This document shows, piece by piece, positions 45,001 through 54,779 of a DNA stretch of 64,000 bases. The notes under the pieces were generated by a model, which made no database searches, was not told where the DNA came from, and worked only from the letters and a program-made list of their open reading frames with translations. The position numbers and the translations under genes are program-made. Source of the DNA: Anthonomus grandis grandis (lineage: Eukaryota > Arthropoda > Insecta > Coleoptera > Curculionidae); assembly GCF_022605725.1 (NCBI RefSeq), contig NC_065549.1, positions 16,034,114 to 16,098,113 of the forward strand, given 5' to 3'. Numbering within the stretch: the first letter of the stretch is position 1; each line of letters starts with the position of its first letter.

Positions 45001-45289
45001 CATTACAGGATGCATTCATTTTTAAAAATTCAACTTCAAAGCGTTCTGGCGGGAAGTCAATTCTAGCGACTTTCGCTAAGACTTCTTTCAGTTGGGTTTT
45101 ATTCATTCTTCTTCCATCTTCTTTGTTAAATAAATCATTAAGTTGTGCCAGTTCAGTTTCGTCGAGAAGCTTATGAAGCTCTTTCGAACAATCTTTTGGT
45201 GGCTTCCTAAACTCACGGAATGGTAGTCGATATCGTTTAGGTTTTTCCGGTTGCGTTGCTGGTTTCGAGATATTTTGGTTTTCGGTCAT
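42080..45289 (-). CDS. WDY: WD40-repeat protein with EF-hand, WDY/WDR49/WDR64 family
   Basis: A single uninterrupted frame encodes about 1,069 residues from the ATG at 45289 (context AAAAATG). An in-frame ATG 63 bases upstream would add a hydrophobic 21-residue leader that I consider unlikely to be used. Residues 45-125 form an EF-hand-like pair with a 12-residue loop at about 92-103 (NASCNGMVTWDE), the first ligand being Asn. About eleven WD blades follow from about 138 to 975, for example LIRLWNPF, SIKVWDIA, GTLKIWNF and GVIQVWNH, enough for two propellers. The C-terminal 100 residues are Pro-rich. Order and length match WDY of insects and WDR49/WDR64 of vertebrates. In Drosophila WDY is Y-linked, testis-specific and needed for sperm function. 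An axonemal role here is inferred. The absence of introns over 3.2 kb is unusual. Confidence 0.85.
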   Translation of the reverse strand: MTENQNISKPATQPEKPKRYRLPFREFRKPPKDCSKELHKLLDETELAQLNDLFNKEDGRRMNKTQLKEVLAKVARIDFPPERFEVEFLKMNASCNGMVTWDEFISYLILGFELQEVSTEYKTLAAPIPLGPSLVKSNHRHTINRITFYPTVKPDRTWSWHDGSIMTCSHDGVINYWTLDMTPERQVQSTCPELKIQSTWVTDFAVLPDVSVICTSSSERDIRFYDTSARKFELRVMITTLEYAVYTMHYKFYEDPNTESKLILGDMGGGVTVLYINTFARGPFRSQPGIPLLHVRWSAIVKGLVPHFRAASYPNLHTDYVRQVSFCSILHSAVSCSQCPQAGLLMTDVTDSKNVYTYKVTAGVWCFALEETTHIVATGSPDCLIRLWNPFVPHRPTCLFYGHHTGIVQLVFQDNGKMLYSLSKDKSIKVWDIAVQTCLQTYLELPQELGERSELTALYNPESRQWIIASGMIAVIPLSPKQSSEHTDGNTHSSAVSVVLYNKLFKVIVTCGLDSYIIVWNPWDGRRLLVIKEGHTRMLHGEIMSVEITAATFDPGYQRLLTGAHDGTLKIWNFNTGTCLRNMNIETWCEVQSVIWVNNRILAMGWNKRVTEFADTGEAVGPEGAFSKNWDLRHSEDISAAAVRVPESLATTSYVGELLLWRLETGQPYKKFIVSNPTERIKIHFTVEKNKDKHSDSFSFGKYANRLSMVCKQSIASQSSKRVTLLPPQEKTLSGPKVMGRKGRMSMIQMPEECFNLRRLAVHCMLFLSARKTEPEVGTLLVSLENGVIQVWNHHVSGGFITSFNAVHKAGDYVIAMTTDVNNEFLFTGTTAGYIKTWLMKNYCMLPENQEHICLPKYRLMFPFMWGDRFIGRASRMVANQPFPILLNSYKGHFMPVSGLTYLEDSRILISCSADFSTRMWTLAGRYLQTIGTFKPWKPIPQDGNLPDDFEYTIPPDIKRVGSSTTLRVLSGGSFPKRLTFKQLQKQAEKDLVHVDHSKIYGARLSDPILGHNYNVFERLSTPKEVKFDTSFPYIPVYQHLIMPQPKPIQVPDVPIDVPNNIRVDDETI

Positions 45290-45359
45290 TTTTATATTTA
45301 AAAGAAAACCGCAGTTTATTTTGACAAATGAAATGACACTTTTATAACCCATTCAGTGT

Positions 45360-45900
45360 CATAATCATGGTGTTTTTCCTTTGTGATTGAATACTATCTT
45401 GGAAAAATTGCATGCGCATTAATTGATTTTATTTTTAAACTTAATTTTCAAAAATTTAAATTCATGACTCAATGATAAGGTGTTTTATTGGTAGTCCGTT
45501 TGAAGAATTTCAATGGTGTCAATAATTTTGTCAAAGTTGGAAAGGGAAGAAAATGTACAGAATTAAAGAACTGAGTCATTTATTAAAGATAGGGAGAAAT
45601 TAATTTTATGTCATTAGAATACAGCAAGGATAATCAAAATCGCTATGAGTATATCATAATAAGAATACAAAGAATCAATCATAAATCATCATAAAATTAA
45701 TTCTTTGGTTCAACATTTAAAAACCATTGATTTACAAAATAAAGGTTCTTTCTAAATCTTTATTTTTAAAAAGTGAATTATTTTAATTCGGTATTTTCAC
45801 TTCATGCAAACATCTCTCGAGACATCGATGAAGCAATATTTCCAGACTTTCCACAGAAACTTATGCCTGGATCCATTGATAGATAATAATATATAATAGT
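45360..45900. other. AT-rich upstream region of the WD40 gene
   Basis: No TATA box or other clear promoter element stood out upstream of the ATG at 45289. Near 45873-45925 a GATAGATAATAAT motif is duplicated next to the tail of the neighbouring retroelement. Confidence 0.4.
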
Positions 45901-45902
45901 AC

Positions 45903-48240
45903 ATTGATAGATAATAATAATAATAATATCCTTTATTTGGCAACAAAATCGTATACAGGACGACAAAGCAACATCATATAAAGGAGGATCTAGCTCCCAT
46001 AGGATACATAAATTTTTTTTATTTAGAATTCATAGAGGCAATAGCCTTAAATAAACAAAATAACAAAATTCAAAATAAATATTCTAAATATCTTACATAA
46101 GTTACAATTATTATCTAAAAGTAAAATTATAAAAACAATAAATCTGCAACCAGTGGTAAACAGCTTCTTTAAATTGCAAAATCATTCTATAAGCTGGCCA
46201 TATAATGAGAACCCCTTTCAGAATAAGCTGAATTATGCAATGGAATGCGGAGATCCCTTCTATGTCGTGTAATCAGACACGTCCTCAGCGTACATTGCCC
46301 TATTCTCAACAAACAAATGATTGTGTTTTTTCACGAATAATACCAAGGAAAAAAAGTATAAGGAGGGAAGGGTGAGTATTTTTAGTTTACTGAAGTAAGG
46401 TCTACAGGAAGTTCTGTAGGTCAGGCCCAATAAACAACGAATCATACGCTTTTGCATTCTAAATATATCTAGAGCTCCTCTTGCGGATCCCCAGACACAA
46501 ATACCATATTGTAAGATCGACTGTACCTGTCTGAAATAAAATAGGCGAAGAGATACCTCAGACACTACATCCCTTAATCTTCTAATCAATCCGCACAAGC
46601 TAGCTAATCTGGAATAAAGGTTTTTAGTATGTTTCTCCCAATTTAAATTCCTGAGAATTGAGAATTGAGGTGTATTCCTAAGAATTTAATACTATTGGCT
46701 ACAGGAATTGACTGCCCACCAGACCACACAAGTAAAGATTCTGAGACAACAGTGGCCTTCGAAAAAATTAATCAACCCCGTTTTACTAGAATTCAAAGAC
46801 AACTTACTGTCCAGACACCAGGTCCTCATACGCTCCACTGCGGTTGAGCAGCCCCGTGAAAGATCTGCCACTGTCCTCCTGGCAACTATAACTGATGTGT
46901 CGTCGGCGAATTGACAAATCATATCAGAAGGGAACAGCTCAGGCAAACCATTGACATATAATAGGAAGAGCACAGGTTCCAAGATTGAACCCTGAGGCAC
47001 ACCTCTTATAATTTGGGGCCGGGAAATGTTGGTGAGCCGGAATGTGTTACACAAACTATTTGTTCTCTTTGCTCTAGATATGAACTGAGTAATTTAGATG
47101 CTGCACCCCTGATGCCATACCGGTCCACGATGTCCAGCCGTAAAGAATGGTCAACCGTGTCAAACGCCTTAGACAAATTGAAGTACAGTCCAGCTACACT
47201 GGCCCTTCTCTCAAGATTCTCCATGATATATTGTATTGCACTATAAATGGCATTTCCGTCGATCTTTTGGGAACGAATCCGTATTGGTGTTTATTTATTA
47301 TTTGATGGTGAGTTAAATAATTCATAACTATTTGATAGATAACCCTTTCAAATACCTTCGATATGGATGGTAATACGGATACCGGCCGATAGTTGGCAAT
47401 ATTCGTTTTTTCTCCCTTCTTAAAAACATGCACTAATTTTGCCCGCTTAAGAGCAGAAGGGAAAATTTGGGTAGCAAGACTCTCATTGATCACATTGATC
47501 ATTTGGTCCGGCTAAGTGAATCCCGACAAACTTTAAAACAGATACCAAAATTTCATCCAAGACAGAGGAAAATTTATTTGGAAGATTCATCAATATCTAA
47601 AAGATATCCTGAGAATTAACATGATAGAGAAATATGGTTGAATAATCATTATGCAAGTCATGTATATTGGAGTTACAGCTTTGTTGATGGTCAAGAGTAA
47701 AATGTTGAGCAAATAGTTGAGTGATTAAACCTGGGTTTTCAATGGACTGACCATCTTCACTTAAAACAATATTGTTAGTTTTATTTTTACCTGACTCAGA
47801 TTTTATGATTGACCATGCCGATTTTAATTTGTTTTTTGAATTTTGGATTTTTTGGATCATTTATGGACTTCTTATAAGAGGAGATGTAACATCGATATTG
47901 TTTCCTTTCACGTTTGTATGTAACGTAGTATTCGCTAGAATTAGTATATTTGTACCAAACATAGAGATCTTTTATGTAAATAGAATATGTTTTTATCTCT
48001 GGTGTAATCCAAGTTGGCTTATTTTTCAACCTAGTTGTACTTATTGGAAAAGCCAAATCAAAATAATAGAAGAGAATAAGAAAGAAAATATTATATTTTC
48101 CTTCAACTCCTTCAGCAGAATAGACCTCCTCCCTTGCCTCAGACATCAGCATATTGTAAAATCGATTCATGTTGTGTGTCGAGAATTTTCGTCGCTTCAC
48201 AACCATACCACTTTGGGTAACCTCCATCTGCCTCTTAAAA
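45903..48240 (-). mobile_element. long non-LTR (Jockey-like) retrotransposon copy with (TTA)n tail, minus strand
   Basis: Read on the minus strand from 48227: the linker after the endonuclease domain (TRLKNKPTWITPEIKTYS), then SAWSIIKSESGKNKTNN, then RAKLVHVFKKGEKTNIANYR and PVSVLPSISKVFERVIY. Next come LYFNLSKAFDTVDHSL, RGVPQGSILEPVLFLLYVNG, the intact active site QFADDTSVIV, and KLSLNSSKTGLINF. It ends with the C-terminal block SILQYGICVWG and KRMIRCLLGLTYRTSCRP. Four or five frameshifts separate these blocks, for example near 47210, 47050 and 46690. The 3' end is AATAAAGGATATTATTATTA (45932-45903). The endonuclease itself is missing. Position directly upstream of the WD40 gene suggests late insertion. 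Confidence 0.8.
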
Positions 48241-48275
48241 ACACAAATTTGAGGATAATGGATAAATATATAAAA

Positions 48276-48307
<32 letters not shown>
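48276..48307. repeat. (TA)n microsatellite
   Basis: An uninterrupted TATATA run sits at the broken 5' side of the preceding retroelement. Confidence 0.85.
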
Positions 48308-48310
<3 letters not shown>

Positions 48311-48669
48311 AGGAGCTAAACAGAAGACTAATCAACCAGATTTAAGTAGAACCTTAAAGGTTAGCAACCTTCATAAAGGAACCTGTCAGATAGATCATAT
48401 ATTCAGACAAAGTAGGTTGAAGAGGACAAAATGATGCTGCAATGGCTAGGGATGGACAAATTTTTGAAATTTCTTGCATGCAAGAGAGAAAGGCATATTC
48501 CCAGTTCCGTCAAATTTGACAGATTCAGCTTTGGATGAAATAGAGGAAAAATCTATATTAAACCATCATGATCGTTCTGTATGTATCACCAGGTGCGCAA
48601 ATAGTTAGGCAACAAATTAGTCAAATGTTTGGAGCACTACGTTTCTCTATAATTTAAAATTCCTTGCTA

Positions 48670-48842
48670 CATACTAAATGCTTTTGTTAGAGATGAATCA
48701 GATTATTCTCATAGTTCTATTGGATCAGGCACAAGAAAACGATACAGTCTACTATCAGCTGAAAGACTTTGTAAAATCCAAAATAAAATTGCAACAAATT
48801 TGATCCGCTTTAAAAAATTAAAAGTAACTCTCTCAGCCCAAT
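48670..48842 (+). pseudogene. possible PIF/Harbinger transposase C-terminal scrap
   Basis: An open stretch reads CYILNAFVRDESDYSHSSIG, then GTRKRYSLLSAERLCKIQNK, ending in TAA. The start resembles the 'C.ILHNF.....D' motif near the C-terminus of HARBI1-like transposases, with the His changed to Ala. There is no other support, so the call is weak. Confidence 0.25.
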
Positions 48843-48849
48843 AAATCGT

Positions 48850-49380
48850 TTTTCAAATTGTTGAGAAAAAATGCAACACCATTTTTTAACGCGTCCATAA
48901 CAGCTGCCTCAATGAGAAAAACACGTAAACCATTCATAAAGTATTTATCAACGTAACACCAACGTTCTTACACGTTCTTTTTAATTAAATAACTTTCGAT
49001 ATAAGCGTGTAGGTTTGAAATGCAGAACACTTCCCGATGGCGTATCTTTACGCCCACTGGCACACGTTGTATTTGGTATATGGCAAGATAAAATTCGACG
49101 AGGTGAAGTTATTTTCGTAAAACTTAATCTGAATGTCCTCAGTTTTATAGATTACCTAATTTAGCAAAATGTTAGGGTTATACTGATTTAGTGGATTTAC
49201 TCAATAACAACGTAATTTAACCATGTTCTTGTTCTTCTTTCAGAATCTCTTTTTCGTCTTCTTACTTATTTTTAAAACTTTTTTTTTAGATTCTTTGACC
49301 TTTTTGAGTTTTTTTTTCATCTGCTTCATTAGCTCTTATTTGCCTTGCTCTTCATTTTTGTCCTTTCAATATTAATTTAT
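48850..49380. other. AT-rich sequence, no supported gene
   Basis: No open frame, repeat end or RNA gene was recognised. Confidence 0.4.
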
Positions 49381-49469
49381 ATTATTAGTACCACAATATC
49401 ATAATTAATGATAAAGAAACTGAAGAGCTTGAAAACAACTTTATTTTCAAAAAAAAACATACAATACAA

Positions 49470-49722
49470 ATTAACTTAACGACTTTGGCTGACAAAAAGA
49501 TATCTTCGGGTCGTTTCCGCTTGAGCGCTCCCACTGGAAGGCAGTTTGTCATCCCCGGGGGGCTGTCCTGCACCCTTAATGGGTTATTTATGTCCGCACA
49601 TCGCCTAAGTGTCGGGGTGGCATCCAGCACGCATTCAGATTTCGAGGCTTTTCTAAAAGATTTTTTCTTGGGATATGGACTATTACACAAATGATGTTCC
49701 ACATCGTGCTTAAATAGCTAAC
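49470..49722 (-). other. GC-rich exon-like segment, minus strand
   Basis: On the minus strand an acceptor-like CGTTAG is followed by an open frame. It starts LFKHDVEHHLCNSPYPKKKS and contains SECVLDATPTLRRCADINN, then MTNCLPVGALKRKRPED and IFLSAKVVK. Base composition is near balanced, unlike the flanks, and the peptide looks like a Ser/Pro/Lys-rich nuclear protein. AATAAA on the same strand near 49443 could be its polyadenylation signal. No upstream exon was found within the window. A plus-strand frame (49485-49694) overlaps and is probably its shadow. Candidate terminal exon or retrocopied fragment of a host gene that I could not identify. Confidence 0.35.
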
Positions 49723-49949
49723 GATTAGCGGAGATTTTTTTGATTCTAAAAGGCATTAATTTTAACTAAACTCTCACGAATCTCTTGAGAAATCCTATTT
49801 ACGACAAATTCTAATTGTTGAAAATATAAATCAAAATGATGGTCAAGGCTCACAAGAGATTATCAAAGAGATTCCCGTTCCAATACTTACAATGAAGAAA
49901 ACTCTAAGTTAAGGTCTCACAAGTATGTAATCGAAACTTAAGCTAGATT

Positions 49950-49985
49950 ACACGTGTTTCGCTCAACTAGGCATCATCAGATCTG
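49950..49985. repeat. ACACGTGTTTCGCTC...GCATCATCAG motif
   Basis: The block ACACGTGTTTCGCTCAACTA followed by GGCATCATCAG matches, from memory, a sequence often seen in insect interspersed repeats. Here it sits 230 bases upstream of a non-LTR coding region and may be a remnant of its 5' part. Confidence 0.35.
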
Positions 49986-50154
49986 TTAAAATTAAAACAA
50001 CCTTAGCTATACTAATAATAAAAGACGAAACAGTGCGATTATAAAAAATAAAAAAAATAAGAAAAAACATCTTCACTTTTTAACAACTTTTTTGCAAAAA
50101 TTAGGAGGAAATATTGGCTAGCTAAATTACATTCACAAATGAAGACAACAAAAG

Positions 50155-52850
50155 TAACTATGCTGTAAATAAATCATTTTTTGTAAAACTAGTTAACGAA
50201 AAAGAACTTGTATCACATATGAACTCTTTAAGAACAGACTCTTCTCCGGATGAAGGCGGTATAAGCGTCAAATTAATAAAATCAATTCATACCTGTATTT
50301 TAAAGCCTTTAGTACATGTAATTAATTTAACTTCTAGTACTTCAAAAATTCCTCTAGAATGGAAAACTGCTATAGTTATTCCAATCTTCAAAAGTGGCGA
50401 CCCATATCAAATGACAAACAATAGACCAATCTCACTTCTAAATAACTTTTCCAAATTATGGGAAAAATGTGTTAAAGCCCGCCTTGTGGATTTTTTTGAA
50501 AAAAATCTTATTTATAGCAAGCAGTTTGGAGTCAGGCAAAATAAAAGCACTGTGGATGCTGTGTTTTGTTGGTACCGGTATATACTGTCTAAAATGCAGC
50601 AGGATTGAATGATGCAGGATTTTGCTAAAGCATTCGACACTCGGTCTCTCACTCCTTGCTATTAAGGAAACTGGACCGTATTGGGGTAAGAGGCCGTGTG
50701 TTAGATCTTTTTAAAACATATTTGGAAAATCTTATCCAAAAAGTGCGATGTAATGATACCTTAAGTAGCGGGACGGTCATTAGCACTGGAGTACTACAAG
50801 GCACAGTCATGGGACCAGTTTTATTTTTAGTTTATATTAATGAATTAGGATAATTGCTAAGGAATGATTCGATTATCTGCTTTGCCGATGACACTGCAGT
50901 GACATTTATAGACAATAAATAGAAAAATGTATTTTTGGAAGCTGAACAAAGTCTTAGAGTTTTACAAAGATGGATAAGTAGCAACAAAATAAGCCTAAAC
51001 GTTGTAAAAACTAAGTTTATAGCATTTTCATTAACGGCTGCCGATCAACCTGAACAATCTGATTAAAATTCATGCCACAACCTGTAATTTATTAAATACT
51101 ACTTGTACCTATCCAAGTATACAGAAAACGAATAAAATTAAATATTTAGGCTTATATATTGGTCAACATCTTTGCTGGAATGAACATGCTATCGAAACGG
51201 CGAAAAAACTTCGAAAACTATATTACAAATTTTACCAGCTTCGAAACATTCTAAATAGAAAAACAATAAAAATAGTTTATAATTCCCTTGTAGAGTTTAT
51301 TTTAAGATACTGTTTACCAATTTGGGGTGGTCTTCGCGAAACTGCATTGCAGATTTTAAAGGTGTGCAAAAACAAAATCTTAAAGATAATTCTATACAAA
51401 AATAGCCAGTTATAAAATTAATTAGTACAATTAATCTTTATTCTGAATTTAACCTAAGAGGATTATGTGTAAGTACAAGTCTCTATTTCTACAAAAAAAT
51501 AAAACATATTTTCACTGAGCTTGATCATCGTTATAGCACCCATTCTAAAAGAAATAACGAAATACAATCATATTTTTTACAAATATCATGTGCAAAGAAA
51601 TATATTATTTTTGGTTCCGAAAATTCTTAAGATTTTACCGCAAAATTTTAAAATAAAAATTTAGGGAAACCAGAACCAAAAAAAATTAAATATTGAACTA
51701 ACACAGCTTATTACACAACCTGTAATTTATTACATACTACTTGTACCTATCCAAGTATACAGAAAACGAATAAAATTAAATATTTAGGCTTATATATTGG
51801 TCAACATCTTCGCTGGAATGAACATGCTATCGAAACGGCGAAAAAACTTCGAAAACTATATTACAAATTTTACCAGCTTCGAAACATTCTAAATAGAAAA
51901 ACAATAAAAATAGTTTATAATTCCCTTGAAGAGTTTATTTTAAGATACTGTTTACCAATTTGGGGTGGTCTTCGCGAAACTGCATTGCAGATTTTAAAGG
52001 TGTGCAAAAACAAAATCTTAAAGATAATTCTATACAAAAATAGCCAGTTATAAAATTAATTAGTACAATTAATCTTTATTCTGAATTTAACCTAAGAGGA
52101 TTATGTGTAAGTACAAGTCTCTATTTCTACAAAAAAATAAAACATATTTTCACTGAGCTTGATCATCGTTATACCACCCATTCTAAAAGAAATAACGAAA
52201 TACAATCATATTTTTTACAAATATCATGTGCAAAGAAATATATTATTTTTGGTTCCTAAAATTCTTAAGATTTTACCGCAAAATTTAAAAATAAAAATTT
52301 AGGGAAACCAGAACCAAAAAAAAATTAAATATTAAACCAACACAGCTTATTACACGAAATTATAATAGTTTTAAAAAGTTACTGATTTATAGTGCATTTG
52401 TTAATTATTTTTGATTATGAGTTTAAGTAGTTGCCATTTGTCATAAAATTATAATCCCCTGAAAGTCGATTCACTCGTTTTGCAATTTTGTTTAAATTTT
52501 TAATTTCCTTCTAGTTACTTCTTGTGTCTCCTCCGCTCCTCTGCTCTTTATAGTATATTTATTTATTTACAAGGAAACAAAAAACTTTTTTTTTTGCCTT
52601 TGTATCAATGTAGGAAATAAAAAATTTTGAATACAGGCCTAATTTGTGGTCTAGTAAAATTTTTCGTTTCATTCTAATGAATTTATTATCTAATTAAGAA
52701 AATATGAAAAATAAGAATCATATTAAATATCGTTAAAATATCTATAGTACTATTAATTATATTATAACTTTTAAGTTGTGTCTATAAATTGGATTCTGTA
52801 TTTGTAGAAATTTCCGTAATATATTGTATTGTATTGTATTGTATTGTATA
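50155..52850 (+). mobile_element. non-LTR (CR1/Jockey-like) retrotransposon with internal tandem duplication
   Basis: The frame 50219-50608 gives the pre-RT and N-terminal RT blocks (EWKTAIVIPIFKSGD, RPISLLNNFSKLWEK, QFGVRQNKSTVDAVF). A stop and a short shift follow, then DFAKAFDT. Next come KLDRIGVRGRVLDLFKTYLE and GTVMGPVLFLVYINE in 50656-50853, then the intact active site ICFADDTAV near 50880. The post-RT block reads KIKYLGLYIGQHL, then NSLVEFILRYCLPIWGG. Several nonsense codons make it inactive. The 3' terminus is probably the TATTGTATTGTATTGTATTG run at 52822-52850. No endonuclease domain is present. Confidence 0.75.
51076..52354 (+). repeat. tandem duplication, unit about 638 bp
   Basis: Unit 1 (51076-51713) and unit 2 (51714-about 52354) both start CACAACCTGTAATTTATTA and end ACACAGCTTATTACAC. 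They differ at only a few positions, such as TTTGCTGG against TTCGCTGG and CTTGTAGAG against CTTGAAGAG. The duplication copies the post-RT coding part and the start of the 3' untranslated region. Confidence 0.85.
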
Positions 52851-52859
52851 TCTATGTAT

Positions 52860-54265
52860 CACACTTGTAATAAACAACTTGTATCACAAGGATAAAATAT
52901 GAATGGATTCAGAATAAGTACCCACGAAGAGTATCCTTCCACTTACGGGTAATTCAGGGACAATTTACCTATATATCCTCCTAAATTGAGCGTAATCGAC
53001 TTATAGTCTAGTATTTGAGCATAATCGAAATATATAATTTAGATCGATCATAGTTCATTATAATGATGAAGATAAGCATTTTGATTCTTTCATAGGTTCT
53101 AGAGACTGAAATTGATTAGAGAAGATGATGCAATTGAAACCAAGAAAAGAAAAGATGCGTTAAAATACATCAGTTGGAAAACACACTATTTGCCATAACA
53201 AAAATAAACTACGAGAACTGTGGAGAAGTAATATAGCTTATTTTCTGGACCCAAGAAAAGTACCTAGCAGGAGTGCTATACGTTATTTTACTAAAGAAAA
53301 AGGTCCATAATCTTACCAGTCAGTTCGGAATAGATTATCAGATACTTCATTCGAATAGGTCAAGTGAATGGGAAGATAATACCAACTTGTGCAGTTGTTT
53401 GTCCTAGATAGCTTCAATTCCTAAACGAAGACAAGCTTAATGTACTTAATTAATGTATTATTTAACAGTACTAGGACTAAGAAGTAAATCAAAATTATTG
53501 AGAACAAGACAAGTTTGGCATATAGTCTCCTTTAACAACAGATGTAAGAAAGTGAAACAAAGAAGAAGTAAACGAAAAAACAGCAACAAAAATCATTCTA
53601 CGAGCTTGAGAAATTCGGTTCAGATGCCAACTTTGTCATGAAAATAATGATTCAGAATCTACTAATAGCTCGGAATGTAAAATAATCAAAATTACTTAAA
53701 AATATCGATCAGAAATGTAAAATTTAATTTCTTTTATATTGAGGAAATGCTTAGGGAGCTCCAGAGAAACACTAAAGGTAATAACAAGCTTAAATTACTT
53801 ATATAAAAAGGAACCAATTCATTTAAAATTAAGGTATTTTTTTCTTCTTTTATTTTTTAGACACACCGATTGGTATTCACAACATATGGAATTAAAAAAT
53901 AAGAAATTATTCTAGATTTATTGCAACTAATGTTTTATTTGTTGTCCATTTGATTCAATTCGTTCTTTGCAATGAACATTTTGGTTATAGGGTGTCTTAA
54001 GTAGAAACTATGACGTTAACATTAATTTTTTATGTGATTAGAAAGTAAGTAGACCTTATTATTTTTGAACAGTTTCCAATTTTAGAACCTACTTGATAAC
54101 GGTTTGTCATGCATTTGTGTGTATAATTGTCCTATTAGTTGTCATTTCACGTTTCACATAATTTTTTAATAAATTTTACTTTCTATAGTTTAAACTTATC
54201 CTTGCTTTAGTTATTTTATTCCCTGATCGACAAGAGGCAGATATACTTAGTAACGAGATATGGTA
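52860..54265. other. AT-rich sequence, no supported gene
   Basis: A 62-codon frame at 53453-53641 is Lys/Arg/Asn-rich without a domain. No repeat ends were identified. Confidence 0.4.
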
Positions 54266-54271
54266 CAATAA

Positions 54272-54455
54272 CAACACGGGGCTCTTCCTCACTTTGCCAT
54301 CGCCGTTTGATAATTTCTTGATGCAACTTTTCCTAACAGATGGATTGGACGAAGAGGACCGATTGAGTGGCCACCAAGGTCACCGGATATAACTTTATTA
54401 GATTTTTTCTTATGGGGCTATTTGAAGGCCAGGTTTTTGTTATTTTGAATAGACC
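54272..54455 (+). pseudogene. mariner-like transposase fragment
   Basis: The frame gives LPHFAIAV (remnant of the 'DGAPPHY' block), then FLDATFPNRWIGRRGPIEW and PPRSPDITLLDFFLWGYLK. The PRSPD...LDFFLWG block contains the third catalytic Asp of mariner-type transposases. Two stop codons follow AIAV, and the N-terminal part with the first catalytic Asp was not found. Decayed alignment to the C-terminal region seems to continue to about 54560. Confidence 0.65.
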
Positions 54456-54708
54456 AAATAATATTAATTTAAAGTAAAAAATTCGTTAAGAAATTAGACT
54501 AATCGATCTAAGTGATTGAAAATGTGCAGTTGGAAGTTATTTACCGACTTCCAAAATGTATCAGTAGCAATAAATATGGCCTAAAATTTTATTTTTTAAT
54601 ATCGTAAGTTTTGCTAATTTGTTACGTAAAATTTGACAAACCACTGACTTTAGGCATGCTTTACAAAAAATATTCAGATCATATTGTAGAATTGTAAAAT
54701 GTCATAAT

Positions 54709-54778
54709 ATACAGGGTGTTCTATTAAAAAAATTAATGTTTAATGTTAAATTAACGCGGTAGTACTTGAGGCATCCTG
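54709..54778. repeat. ACAGGGTG...ATCCTGTA short inverted motif pair
   Basis: TATACAGGGTGTTCTATT at the left and GAGGCATCCTGTATT at the right form an imperfect inverted pair about 70 bases apart. They may be leftover terminal repeats associated with the mariner-like fragment upstream, or another ACAGGGTG repeat. Confidence 0.35.
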
Positions 54779-54779
54779 T

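Noticed and set aside
45290..45352. Upstream in-frame ATG adding 21 residues to the WD40 protein
   Set aside because: The leader is hydrophobic and unlike the charged N-terminus that follows, and the ATG at 45289 has the better A-rich context.
47772..48434. Long plus-strand open frame of 220 codons
   Set aside because: It is the shadow of the minus-strand retroelement linker, whose translation shows known motifs.
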